50,079 nt of DNA from assembly GCF_003797145.1 (NCBI RefSeq), contig NZ_RKMG01000014.1:1-50079 (forward strand), read 5' to 3'. The first letter of the stretch is position 1. Each line of letters begins with the position of its first letter. The DNA is from Aerococcus agrisoli (GTDB lineage Bacteria; Bacillota; Bacilli; Lactobacillales; Aerococcaceae). Below are positions 16,758-24,843 of this stretch, in pieces. A model generated the notes under the pieces. The model did not search any database. It had not been told where the DNA came from and worked only from the letters and a program-made list of their open reading frames with translations. The translations under genes were made by a program, and so were the position numbers.

Positions 16758-16872
16758 TTGTATCCCTCTTTCTTTCGCATTCTTATCTATTTTACAATAT
16801 AATAGCCTTGTACGATAGAAAACTTGTAAATTATCTTGAAATGTCATTTAAAGCTGAAAGGATGCAGTGTAT

Positions 16873-18189
16873 ATGATCGTCAATGATGGGCAAAATCGTC
16901 ACCAAGCAAAAAACATTATCTTCATGGTTTCAGACGGCATGAGCGTGTCGCTCGCTTCGGCCTACCGGGAATATCTCAACCAGGAACCCGGTCACTTGCG
17001 CAAAACCGATATCTTCAACCGTCATCTGGTGGGTCAACAATCGACCTATTCTCTTGATCCATGGGCAACCATTACCGATTCGGCAGCCTCTTCGACCGCT
17101 ATGGCCACTGGCGTCAAGACCCTAAATGGTGTTCTTGGCCTAGATCCGGACATGAAACGCGTCGATTCTGCCCTTGAAGTAGCTAAGGCAAATGGGAAAA
17201 AGACAGGCATCGTCGTGACCGCAGAAATCTCTCACGCCACGCCCGCTGGTTTCGCCGCACACGTTCAAAATCGAACCGAATACGCGGAAATTGCCAACCA
17301 ATACTTTGACGACACCATCAACGGTAACCACAAAATTGACGTCATGCTTGGCGGTGGCCGTAACCATTTTATCAGAGCCGACCGCGACCTCACCAAAGAA
17401 TTCCAAGCAGACGGCTATGACATCGTCCACACCAAACAAGAACTACTGAATTCGACGAGCCCGCAAGTCCTTGGCCTCTTCTCAGAATTTGGCCTACCCA
17501 TGGCCGTCGACCGTTGGAGCAACGTGACCCCGAGCCTAGCTGAAATGGTTGGCAACGCCATCGACCGCCTAAATACCGGCGACCAAGGCTTCTTCCTCAT
17601 GGTTGAAGGCAGCCAAATCGACTGGGCTGCACACCATCAGGATATTGTCGGCATCATCAGTGAAATCGACGACTACGCCAAAGCCTTTGAAACCGCCATT
17701 GATTTTGCGAAAAAGGACGGCAACACCCTTGTCATCTCAACCTCCGACCATGCGACCGGCGGAATGACGATGGGCGTCAACAACATCGACTCCTGGTTAC
17801 CGTCTTATATCCGAAAAATCCAATCAACACCAGAGCATATCGCCCAATTAACACAAGAAAGCAACGATTGGATACAAGTCATCCAAGACAACATCCAATT
17901 CGAACTCTCATCAACTGAGCAAAATAAATTGCGCGCCATCCATAACACCTACGTCTACACATACGAAGAAAAAGTATCGCGTTTAACCGATGCCATCAAG
18001 GAAATCGTAGACCGTCGTTCCAACACCGGTTGGACCACCGGCAACCACACCGGCGAAGACGTCAACGTATACGCCTACGGACCGGCAGCCCAATACTTTA
18101 GTGGCTGGCACGAAAACTCAGACACCGGCAAAATGCTCAAAGCCCTCGCAGCCAATCAGACCCCTGAAATTGACGACGAAGACGAATAG
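16873..18189 (+). CDS. Alkaline phosphatase (PhoA-type fold)
   Basis: A 438-residue alkaline phosphatase superfamily protein. Metal and nucleophile signatures are NIIFMVSDGMS (first metal Asp), TDSAASSTAMATG (catalytic Ser), FFLMVEGSQIDWAAHHQD, VISTSDHATGG and NHTGEDVNVYAYGP. All ligand motifs appear intact. There is no signal peptide: the start is MIVNDGQNRHQAKN, so the product seems cytosolic, unlike most enzymes of the family. GTG 16867 is an alternative start (AAAGGA is 4 bases before GTG and 10 before ATG). The gene is visibly richer in C and G at third positions than its neighbours, which could mean strong codon bias or transfer. Confidence 0.9.
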   Translation: MIVNDGQNRHQAKNIIFMVSDGMSVSLASAYREYLNQEPGHLRKTDIFNRHLVGQQSTYSLDPWATITDSAASSTAMATGVKTLNGVLGLDPDMKRVDSALEVAKANGKKTGIVVTAEISHATPAGFAAHVQNRTEYAEIANQYFDDTINGNHKIDVMLGGGRNHFIRADRDLTKEFQADGYDIVHTKQELLNSTSPQVLGLFSEFGLPMAVDRWSNVTPSLAEMVGNAIDRLNTGDQGFFLMVEGSQIDWAAHHQDIVGIISEIDDYAKAFETAIDFAKKDGNTLVISTSDHATGGMTMGVNNIDSWLPSYIRKIQSTPEHIAQLTQESNDWIQVIQDNIQFELSSTEQNKLRAIHNTYVYTYEEKVSRLTDAIKEIVDRRSNTGWTTGNHTGEDVNVYAYGPAAQYFSGWHENSDTGKMLKALAANQTPEIDDEDE

Positions 18190-18212
18190 TTGATAATGAA
18201 ATGAATAAATAC

Positions 18213-18252
18213 AAAAAAGTGATCAAACAGAAACTTGTTTGATCACTTTTTT
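18213..18252 (+). terminator. Terminator of the alkaline phosphatase gene
   Basis: AAAAAGTGATCAAACA pairs with TGTTTGATCACTTTTTT around a short loop, about 25 bases after the stop codon. Confidence 0.9.
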
Positions 18253-18305
18253 GATGAAGATATTTTAAATCAAATACACACACTGTCGTATCATGAAAGT
18301 GACTA

Positions 18306-18337
18306 AAAAGAAGGGTTGGTGTGCCACCAACCCTTCA
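18306..18337 (-). terminator. Distal terminator of galU
   Basis: AAGGGTTGGTG pairs with CACCAACCCTT around TGC, followed on the reverse strand by TCTTTTTAG. Confidence 0.8.
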
Positions 18338-18351
18338 CCTATCAAAAACAA

Positions 18352-18388
18352 AACAACTGACCGTCTATAAGAAGACGCTCAGTCGTTT
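18352..18388 (-). terminator. Proximal terminator of galU
   Basis: AACGACTGAGCGTCTT and AGACGGTCAGTTGTTTTG form an imperfect stem on the reverse strand, just after galU. Two terminators in tandem protect the convergent alkaline phosphatase gene. Confidence 0.7.
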
Positions 18389-18403
18389 TCACATATATAT
18401 AAA

Positions 18404-19309
18404 TTAATCTTTCAAGCTTGGGATAATTGTGTTTTTAAGGTAATCATGGAAACCGTCAGCAGTTTCTTCATGACGTAAGGCAAATTGGATGCTGGCTTTC
18501 AACATACCCAATGGTTCCCCTACTTCGTACCATTCACCCTTGTAATCAAAAGCTTTCAAGTTAGAACCGTTATTCAAATGATGAATCGCGTCAGTTAACT
18601 CGATTTCACCAGAGAATTCATTTTCTTTAGTAGCTTCAATAGCGTCGAAAATTTCAGGTGTTAAAATGTAACGACCACATGCAGCCAATTTTTCTTCCGT
18701 TTCATGTTGTGGTTTTTCTTCCAATTTTTCAATTGTATAAATACCATCATGACCATTTTCAGACGTAGTCATAATACCGTAGGCAGACGCTTCTTCAGGA
18801 GAAACTTTCGCACCCGCGATTAAAACATCACCATCTGTTAATTGTGTTTCGTAGAAGTCGATCATTTGTTTAGAAAGTGGCGCTTCACCTTCCTCGTTCA
18901 CCATAATATCATCACCTAGTAACAATAAGAATGGTTCATCGCCAACGAAAGATTTCGCTTGATACACACCATCACCCAAACCATTTGGATAATGTTGACG
19001 TTTAAATTGGATGTTTAACAATGAAGTATCTTGCACCAATTTCAACAATTTGTCTTTGTGTTTTGAAATTAGATTTTCTTCTAAGTCGAAGTTTGCATCG
19101 AAATGGTCCTCAACTGAACGTTTATTACGACCAGTGATGATTAAAATTTCTTCAATCCCACTTGCTAACGCTTCTTCCACAATAAATTGAATAGAAGGTT
19201 TATCTAAAATTGGAATAATTTCCTTTGCCATAGCTTTCGTCGCTGGCAAAAATCTAGTACCCAAACCGCCTGCTGGTATTACTGCTTTGGTAATTCGTTG
19301 TTTAGCCAT
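18404..19309 (-). CDS. galU: UTP--glucose-1-phosphate uridylyltransferase
   Basis: Makes UDP-glucose from UTP and glucose 1-phosphate for wall polymers, glycolipids and galactose use. The 301-residue protein opens with KAVIPAGGLGTRFLPATKAM (nucleotide-binding loop) and AKEIIPILDKPSIQFIVEEA. It continues with EEILIITGRNKRSVEDHFD, FLLLLGDDIMV (metal Asp), EEKPQ and EWYEVGEPLGMLKASIQFAL. Full length. The start follows AAGGAGG. Confidence 0.96.
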   Translation of the reverse strand: MAKQRITKAVIPAGGLGTRFLPATKAMAKEIIPILDKPSIQFIVEEALASGIEEILIITGRNKRSVEDHFDANFDLEENLISKHKDKLLKLVQDTSLLNIQFKRQHYPNGLGDGVYQAKSFVGDEPFLLLLGDDIMVNEEGEAPLSKQMIDFYETQLTDGDVLIAGAKVSPEEASAYGIMTTSENGHDGIYTIEKLEEKPQHETEEKLAACGRYILTPEIFDAIEATKENEFSGEIELTDAIHHLNNGSNLKAFDYKGEWYEVGEPLGMLKASIQFALRHEETADGFHDYLKNTIIPSLKD

Positions 19310-19336
19310 AGTAGCCTCCTTGAATATTCTAGTTAT

Positions 19337-19364
19337 ATCTTAGCATATTTCTAAAGAATCCAAA
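19337..19364 (-). promoter_or_regulatory. Putative extended -10 promoter of galU
   Basis: Reverse strand TTTGGA (19359-19364), a 16-base spacer and TGCTAAGAT with the -10 hexamer at 19337-19342. Confidence 0.45.
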
Positions 19365-19400
19365 CAATGAAAGTGTCATTTTCAAAAAATTTACAAATAC

Positions 19401-20369
19401 TTATTGCCACTTTTTAAACATATAGTAGACAAGCATCGATAAAATCAGTGTCCCAATCACCACAATCGAAAAACCATGCAGATTATCCTCAAATGGCAAG
19501 GCCACATTCATCCCCCACAGACCCGCCGTAATCGTCGGCACCGTCATCACAATCGTAATAATCGTCAAACGCGACATCACGTCATTCAGGTTATTGGAGA
19601 TCACATTGGAAAGCACATCATTCAACTTTTCAACCAGCGCCAAATTATTTTTCACCATCGTCTCCGCCTGATGCATCTCAATCTGCACACGGTTCAAAAC
19701 CCGCTCATGATAATAAGTATTATTTTCATTATGGGTAAAATAGCGGTTAATGCCAGCCAAAGTATCCCTGTTGTCGCCAACCGCTGTAGACATGTATACC
19801 AAACTACGATTCACATCAATCAAGGCATAAGAAGCAGTATTCTTCGTCGAATGACGGCCTTCTTCCTCAGCTTTGCGGATGGTCGCATGTAATTCACTAC
19901 TTGCCTCGATATAGGCTTGGGCAACCTCAAAAAACATATACATGACAAACGCATACGATGAGCTAATGGGAAAGCCACTAGGCACATGTTTATTTTTGAT
20001 TTCCAACATGAACGGCATGTTGATATGGGTCACAAAAGTCAGCACCAAATCCTTACTCATCACAATCACCAATGGCGCCGTATGGAATACCGCATCCGGT
20101 TCCGATTCACGTTCAAAAGGATATTGCAGAATGATATAGGTAAATAGTTCACCCTCTTCATTGTGATAATACTCAATCCATGACGTCTCAAACTTATCAA
20201 ACAAGTACTCCCCAAAATGGGCAGGTAAATGATAATGATTCAACACCTCATTCACTTCATCCCTGTCCGGATTTTCATAATGTAACCAAACAAACTTATC
20301 CGCCTTTTGCGTAATATCATCTTGATACTGGTCGTCTTTTTCCAAAATAATCTCTTCTTGATGTACCAT
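19401..20369 (-). CDS. CorA-family divalent-metal transporter
   Basis: A 322-residue protein of the CorA family of pentameric Mg/Co channels. It has a large cytosolic N-terminal domain, a long helix, then two C-terminal membrane segments (LTIITIVMTVPTITAGLW and FSIVVIGTLILSMLVYYM). The diagnostic GMN motif lies between them in LWGMNVALPF. A short basic tail, FKKWQ, follows. The start follows AAGGGTGGG at ATG 20369. Mg uptake is likely, but some family members move other metals. Confidence 0.92.
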   Translation of the reverse strand: MVHQEEIILEKDDQYQDDITQKADKFVWLHYENPDRDEVNEVLNHYHLPAHFGEYLFDKFETSWIEYYHNEEGELFTYIILQYPFERESEPDAVFHTAPLVIVMSKDLVLTFVTHINMPFMLEIKNKHVPSGFPISSSYAFVMYMFFEVAQAYIEASSELHATIRKAEEEGRHSTKNTASYALIDVNRSLVYMSTAVGDNRDTLAGINRYFTHNENNTYYHERVLNRVQIEMHQAETMVKNNLALVEKLNDVLSNVISNNLNDVMSRLTIITIVMTVPTITAGLWGMNVALPFEDNLHGFSIVVIGTLILSMLVYYMFKKWQ

Positions 20370-20403
20370 ATCATGCCCACCCTTCAGCAGTCTTTTGATT
20401 CAG

Positions 20404-20435
20404 AAAAAGGCCAGCATATAACTGACCTTCCTTTT
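20404..20435 (-). terminator. Terminator of the ytpR-murC operon
   Basis: On the reverse strand AAGGAAGGTCAG pairs with CTGGCCTTTTT around TTATATG, downstream of murC. Confidence 0.75.
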
Positions 20436-20472
20436 GAACTAGACATTCAAGATGCCTAGCCTATATATTCAA

Positions 20473-21816
20473 TTAGTGTGTTGATGCTTGGCTATCTGCC
20501 AATAGTTCTTCATATGCATACGCAAATTTCATGATGTCACCAGCACCCATAAATACCATTACAGCATCTGAGTAGTCTAATAATGGTGATACATTTTCAA
20601 GTGGCAATACTTTAACTGGTTTTGTCACTTTATTTGCTAAGTCTTGAACAGACACTTGTTTGTTGTCTTTTTCACGCGCAGACGCAAAGATTTCACATAG
20701 ATATACATCATCAGATAAATCTAAGGCAGCAGCAAAATCATCCATTAAGGCAATTGTACGGCTAAATGTATGCGGTTGGAAGACAGAAATGATTTTCTTG
20801 TCTGGGTATTTTTGACGTGCAGCATCGATTGTTGCACGAATTTCTGATGGATGATGTGCATAGTCATCGATTAAAGTCATGTCGCCAATTATTTTTTCAG
20901 AGAAGCGACGTTTAACCCCACCAAAGCTACGGATTTCTTCCGCAACGCGTTCAGCTGGGAATTTTTCCAAGTAGCAGAAACCAATCACAGCTAAGGCATT
21001 CAATACATTGTGTTTACCGAATGTAGGAATGTCGAAATGACCGTAGTAGTCACCCATTACATGGACATCGAAATGAGAACCATCAGTACCCAATTCAATA
21101 TTTGATGCAACGATTTGGTTATCTTCGCCTTCAAGACCGTAGTACCAAACATCTAAACCATCTTGATCTGCAAATTGACGCAAGTAGCTGTCACCACCGA
21201 AAGCGATGATTTTCTTTTGTACTTGGTGTGCAAAGACCGTATTTGATTCAAATACTTGTTCAATGTTTTCGTAGTAGTCTGGGTGGTCGAAGTCAATATT
21301 TGTGAAAATAGCGTAATCTGGGTGGTAAGCATGGAAATGTTTACGGTATTCATCTGCTTCCAACACAAAGTACTCAGCATCTTCTTGACCATGGCCAGTA
21401 CCATCACCGATTAGGTAATTTGTAGGTGTCAAACCTTTCATCACGTGTGCCATCAAACCAGTTGTCGATGTTTTACCATGAGAACCAGTAATCGCAACAC
21501 TCGTATAATCTTTAATTAACTCACCAAGGAAGAAGTGGTAACGCATTACTTCAAGACCTAATTCTTTCGCACGAACGATTTCAGGATGGTCATCACCAAA
21601 AGCATTCCCACAAATCACAAACATACCTTCTTTGATGTTATCCGCATCAAATGGCATTAAAGCAATACCTGCTTTTTCTAAACCACGTTGGGTAAAGAAA
21701 TATGTCTCTTGGTCTGAACCTTGAACGTTTAGACCCATATTATGTAAAATCAATGCCAAGGCACTCATGCCTGATCCTTTGATACCGGTAAAATGGTACG
21801 TTAACTCTTTATTCAT
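20473..21816 (-). CDS. murC: UDP-N-acetylmuramate--L-alanine ligase
   Basis: Adds L-Ala to UDP-MurNAc, the first cytosolic peptide step of peptidoglycan synthesis. The protein (447 residues from ATG 21816) shows GIKGSGMSALALILHNMG, the P-loop VAITGSHGKTSTTGL, VLEADEYRKHF, FTNIDFDHPDYY, TLIDDYAHHPSEIRATIDAAR and VFQPHTFSRT. Nearest family starts read MxxYHFxGIKGSG, which favours ATG 21816 over the in-frame ATG 21834 that overlaps the upstream gene. The binding site is then GGAG, 12 bases off. Last gene of the ytpR operon. Confidence 0.95.
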   Translation of the reverse strand: MNKELTYHFTGIKGSGMSALALILHNMGLNVQGSDQETYFFTQRGLEKAGIALMPFDADNIKEGMFVICGNAFGDDHPEIVRAKELGLEVMRYHFFLGELIKDYTSVAITGSHGKTSTTGLMAHVMKGLTPTNYLIGDGTGHGQEDAEYFVLEADEYRKHFHAYHPDYAIFTNIDFDHPDYYENIEQVFESNTVFAHQVQKKIIAFGGDSYLRQFADQDGLDVWYYGLEGEDNQIVASNIELGTDGSHFDVHVMGDYYGHFDIPTFGKHNVLNALAVIGFCYLEKFPAERVAEEIRSFGGVKRRFSEKIIGDMTLIDDYAHHPSEIRATIDAARQKYPDKKIISVFQPHTFSRTIALMDDFAAALDLSDDVYLCEIFASAREKDNKQVSVQDLANKVTKPVKVLPLENVSPLLDYSDAVMVFMGAGDIMKFAYAYEELLADSQASTH

Positions 21817-21817
21817 G

Positions 21818-22648
21818 CTACTTAAAATCTCCATTTCCTTGATTAGATTGTTTATCTCTTTGGGTTAAAAAAGGCGCCCTGTCCTTGTTTTCCTGTCCTG
21901 GAAAATAAGAAAATTGCCCTGATTGACGACGGTAAGCATTCTTGTCAAAACCAATCTTGCTTTCCTCCGCCATGATACTTTGCAATCCACGATTCAAATG
22001 CCCACGTTTAGGAGCACTTGTCTCCGAATCGCTAGGCTGATTCGTTGAAATTGCGGGACGCGCAGTAACTTCTGACTGGGTCTCTTCAATATGCAAGCTA
22101 TGCTTATTTTTCGACCGTGCTTGTTTATGGCTTTCGCGATTACTTTGCCAAGTCGACGGGACTTCGCTAGGTTGAAAAGGCCGCCGTAGTTGGTACTCTT
22201 GGTATTCCTTCAATTCCTCGCGCAGTCTTTTTAACTTCATCTGACGCTGATCATCAACATCAGGCTTATCAAAGACTGATTGACGTTGCGCCAAATTTTG
22301 CTCGTCGCTATTTGATTCTTGGTAAGTTCTTCCGCCCGTGCCATATGATGGTCGGTAAAAATAGTCTGCTTTATGTTGTTGGTATAAATCCTTTTGTTTT
22401 TCCAACTTATTAACTGATCTTGACGCAGGTTTTGGTGGGATTGGCGGACTCGATGCCTTATCATCCTCCTGGTTGTACCAGTTCATATAGTTTGGGAAAG
22501 TAATTGGATTGTCATTCTTTTCGCGTAACAATGATGCATTCTCCTTATGATAAAAAGGCACAAAGTGTTCAACTCGGCTGGCAGCTTTCGCTTCAAGACG
22601 TTGCCATTTATCCTTTGAATGTCTCATGTTGTCGTCTGATTGACGCAA
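21818..22648 (-). CDS. Low-complexity protein with an SftA/FtsK-like linker motif
   Basis: A 276-residue, highly polar protein rich in Gln, Ser, Arg, Lys and Asp, predicted to be mostly disordered, with a short charged helix DQRQMKLKRLREELKEYQEY. No membrane segment, P-loop or FtsK motor domain is present. It sits exactly between ytpR and murC, where Bacillus carries sftA (ytpS). It contains RRPFQPSEVPSTW, reminiscent of the PFxPTEVPSPIYGF element in the linker of SftA/FtsK-type translocases. I infer a shrunken relic or a motor-less derivative of SftA. TTG 22648 is preferred as start because AGGGGGTGA lies 4 bases upstream; ATG is 7 codons later. Confidence 0.7.
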   Translation of the reverse strand: MRQSDDNMRHSKDKWQRLEAKAASRVEHFVPFYHKENASLLREKNDNPITFPNYMNWYNQEDDKASSPPIPPKPASRSVNKLEKQKDLYQQHKADYFYRPSYGTGGRTYQESNSDEQNLAQRQSVFDKPDVDDQRQMKLKRLREELKEYQEYQLRRPFQPSEVPSTWQSNRESHKQARSKNKHSLHIEETQSEVTARPAISTNQPSDSETSAPKRGHLNRGLQSIMAEESKIGFDKNAYRRQSGQFSYFPGQENKDRAPFLTQRDKQSNQGNGDFK

Positions 22649-22709
22649 TTACTCACCCCCTAGAACATATACCCTTGGCATACATCAAATTGACACTTGT
22701 CCAAGGACT

Positions 22710-23345
22710 TTATGCCTCAACAAATTGTTCACTATTGATTTTATCAAAAGAAGTCCCAACTGGCACGTCATTTTTGATTTCTAAAATACCTTTTCGTACA
22801 TGCTCAGGATCAACACCAAGTTCAAAGGCTGAGGTCAACATACCGTAGCTAGAAACACCACGTAATTCACCTTCCCAAATAACTTGACCATTCGGCATTA
22901 CAGCCCCTGGCAACGCAGCAACGACAAACATACCTTCACGGACATTTGGCGCACCACACACAATTTGGACAACTTCGTTTTCAGAAATACGCGTTTTCGT
23001 AATATGTAAGTGGTCTGAACCCTCAAGGTCTTTCACCTCTAACACTTCAGCAACCACCAAACGTGGATCATCATCAAACGGAATTGTTTCAAAACCTTGT
23101 TCATACAAAGCTTGATTAATTAAATCCAATTGTACTTGAGATAATTGCACACGGCCTTTGCCCTCAATTGGAATTAACTTAGAAATATTTTGGATGTTGT
23201 AACCCATCGTTTCTTTCGTTTCTCGATTATAAATACGGGTAACGTCACCAACAGTAGACGTAGCGATTAGATCCTTAGACAAAGTCCCCTTCGAGAACAT
23301 CACCACATCTCCAACACCGTCTCGATTATAAATACTAATCCACAT
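22710..23345 (-). CDS. ytpR: YtpR-type tRNA-binding-domain protein
   Basis: A 211-residue protein with an N-terminal YtpR-specific part (MWISIYNRDGVGDVVMFSKG) and a C-terminal EMAP/Arc1p-type tRNA-binding OB-fold like that of phenylalanyl-tRNA synthetase beta. The fold is seen in VVAEVLEVKDLEGSDHLHIT, VQIVCGAPNVREGMFVVAAL and PGAVMPNGQVIWEGELRGV. Exact role unknown; a free tRNA-binding factor is likely. First gene of an operon with the SftA-like relic and murC, as in Bacillus. It has a leader of about 120 bases containing a small hairpin with a U-run. Confidence 0.9.
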   Translation of the reverse strand: MWISIYNRDGVGDVVMFSKGTLSKDLIATSTVGDVTRIYNRETKETMGYNIQNISKLIPIEGKGRVQLSQVQLDLINQALYEQGFETIPFDDDPRLVVAEVLEVKDLEGSDHLHITKTRISENEVVQIVCGAPNVREGMFVVAALPGAVMPNGQVIWEGELRGVSSYGMLTSAFELGVDPEHVRKGILEIKNDVPVGTSFDKINSEQFVEA

Positions 23346-23415
23346 AGCAGTAAAAAACTCCTTTTTTTACACATTTTAAAATATATTTAATAAAAAATTA
23401 CTAACATAACCAATA

Positions 23416-23447
23416 AAAAAGCCTAGATACAACTAGACCTGTCAGTT
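23416..23447 (-). promoter_or_regulatory. Hairpin plus U-run in the ytpR leader, possible attenuator
   Basis: Between the ytpR promoter and its start the transcript reads GGUCUAGUUGUAUCUAGGC then UUUUUU. The stem GUCUAG/CUAGGC is 6 bp with one wobble. UACUAAC upstream and GUUAGUA downstream could pair around it. It resembles a weak leader terminator. No T-box motifs (such as AGGGTGGNACCGCG) are seen. Confidence 0.4.
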
Positions 23448-23474
23448 AGTATAAAAATGATAATATTCCTCTAA

Positions 23475-23503
23475 ATTATATACTCTTACATAACAAAGTG
23501 CAA
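23475..23503 (-). promoter_or_regulatory. Sigma-A type promoter of the ytpR-murC operon
   Basis: Reverse strand TTGCAC (23498-23503), a 17-base spacer and perfect TATAAT (23475-23480). Transcription would start near 23468. Confidence 0.8.
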
Positions 23504-23511
23504 ATAAAATA

Positions 23512-23907
23512 AGGATGAGAGAAAAAGCGTTCAGCCCTCAACCAGTGGAGCAAGGATGTGACAAAAGGCGTTTTAATCCAAGACACTGGAAGATTAGTGA
23601 TGAGACACTCAGAGAGTGGAACGAACTAATCTGAAGTGGCATTGGATTTGCCTTTTGGAACTCAACTAGAATAGTGCCGTGGCACATGCAATGTGCCGCA
23701 AACTATTCTGAAGTGGGCAGAGGGTTGCTTTTTCGAACTCGACTTCACAGGATGAGAACGAGGGCGTTTAGACAGGTACACTGGAAGAGATGTGTAGTAG
23801 CAAGTGAAACTTGCTGCAAATATCTCTGAAGTGGAGACCTGTCTGCCCGAGCGAACTCGACTATAAGGATGAGAGAAAAAAGCGTTCAGCCCTCAACCAG
23901 TGGAAGA
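23512..23907. repeat. Long nested-hairpin element, composite copy B
   Basis: Three complete units and one broken one. B1 runs GGATGAGAG ... GCGTTCAGCCCTCAACCAGTGG to GAAGTGGGCAGAGGGTTGC ... GAACTCGACTTCACAGGAT (about 23512-23754). Nested inside it is B2, GGATGTGACAAAAGGCGTTT ... GCCTTTTGGAACTC, nearly identical to the inner unit of copy A. B3 (about 23752-23870) is the GTTTAGACAGG/CCTGTCTGCCC type. B4 (23869-23907) repeats the opening of B1 and stops where dyad array 2 begins. With array 2 it fills the gap between ytpR and the 24.4 kb gene. Confidence 0.8.
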
Positions 23908-23920
23908 AAGAATGGCGCTT

Positions 23921-24151
23921 ACGATTACAGAATCGTAAGCTATTCTGTATAAAATGGGTGAAGTTGTCCCGAATAATTGGTGGTTGTGTATAAAAATTTG
24001 AATCCTTACAGAATAACCTTTCATTCTGTAAAAAAAGGCTATGTTGACCAGAATAAAATTGGATTCTGGACAACCCAAAATTCCTTTACACAATGGGCAT
24101 TTATTCTGTAAGAAAACGAAAAATCGTCCACAATAGGCTTATATTCTGGAA
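23921..24151. repeat. Array 2 of dyad repeats with 40-41 bp period (6 units)
   Basis: Unit starts are near 23925, 23966, 24006, 24046, 24086 and 24126. Clear dyads include TTACAGAAT/ATTCTGTAA (24006-24031), GTTGACCAGAAT/ATTCTGGACAAC (24043-24074) and TTACACAAT/ATTCTGTAA (24086-24111). The second unit is degenerate in its right arm. Unit arms differ from each other but mostly match their own partner. It follows directly the truncated unit B4 of the nested-hairpin family. Confidence 0.8.
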
Positions 24152-24373
24152 TCACAACATCACCTCCAAATTCGATAATGCCTGAACTAGCTGAAAGGTA
24201 TAGTTGCGGAGGCAACTCACCCGCTTTTCAACGATCATTTTTGAACGTAAGCAGCTTTGATTCATGAATAGTCATCTATATTGCCGTATTTTTTTATTTC
24301 AAGTATGAAATCCCGTATTTGAAAACAGGCAATAGTGCCTCATGTGTAATCACTATTATTTCCAGAAAATGAT
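24152..24373. other. Gene-free stretch with small inverted repeats
   Basis: No open reading frame of note. Small hairpins such as AGTTGCGGAGGCAACT and GGCAATAGTGCC are present but without U-runs. Nothing here is assignable to a known RNA family. Confidence 0.3.
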
Positions 24374-24382
24374 TGTTATAAT
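24374..24382 (+). promoter_or_regulatory. Extended -10 promoter of the small membrane protein gene
   Basis: TGTTATAAT (extended -10, hexamer 24377-24382). The -35 region (TATTAT) is poor. A small leader hairpin (GGGTTTGC, CTAAT, GCAAACTC) lies at about 24409-24429. Confidence 0.55.
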
Positions 24383-24449
24383 AAAAGTAGTAGCAATACA
24401 TCTCGACGGGTTTGCCTAATGCAAACTCAACACACAAAGGAGCGATTTC

Positions 24450-24794
24450 ATGTCATACGAAAAATATATCAATAGACGCGACGATGTTTTATTAGCAGGA
24501 TTCTTATTTGGTTGCGGCTTAGTCATTGGTGGCGTAGTTGGTGCCCTTGTCGCAGACCGTACTAAAAAAATTGATGGTAACCAAGTTTTACAAAACGCTA
24601 AAAACTTATTTACCGAACCGGGTACAATCGAAGGCTCATGGATTGAATTACAACCAATCGAAGCAGAACGTTTTGGTCAAATCCAAGAAGTGTTCTACGG
24701 TGGTATCTCTCGCACAGAAGACGGCGAACTTGTACAATATGAATTCATGGCAGACCCAACAACAGGTAACTTCCTAGACTTCTACAAATTATAA
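24450..24794 (+). CDS. Small membrane-anchored protein of unknown function
   Basis: A 114-residue protein with one N-terminal glycine-rich hydrophobic segment (LLAGFLFGCGLVIGGVVGAL) after a short polar start, followed by a soluble domain (EGSWIELQPIEAERFGQIQEV ... YEFMADPTTGNFLDFYKL). The N-terminal part resembles the anchor of YtxH-type proteins, and the soluble part has PepSY-like spacing, but neither match is firm. It is monocistronic (promoter, AAAGGAG site, terminator) and convergent with trmB. Confidence 0.75.
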   Translation: MSYEKYINRRDDVLLAGFLFGCGLVIGGVVGALVADRTKKIDGNQVLQNAKNLFTEPGTIEGSWIELQPIEAERFGQIQEVFYGGISRTEDGELVQYEFMADPTTGNFLDFYKL

Positions 24795-24802
24795 TTTCAA
24801 AT

Positions 24803-24833
24803 CAAAAAAGCATGCCGCGGCATGCTTTTTTTC
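24803..24833. terminator. Bidirectional terminator between the small membrane gene and trmB
   Basis: AAAAAAGCATGCC and GGCATGCTTTTTTT form a stem around CGC or GC, with T-runs on both strands. Confidence 0.9.
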
Positions 24834-24843
24834 GTATCATCAA

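Noticed and set aside
23345..23470. T-box riboswitch before ytpR
   Set aside because: No T-box sequence, specifier loop or long antiterminator is visible; only a small hairpin with a U-run.
23921..24151. CRISPR array
   Set aside because: Regular spacing suggested it, but the units are palindromes of differing sequence, the spacers are short (14-15 bases) and similar to each other, and no cas genes are nearby.
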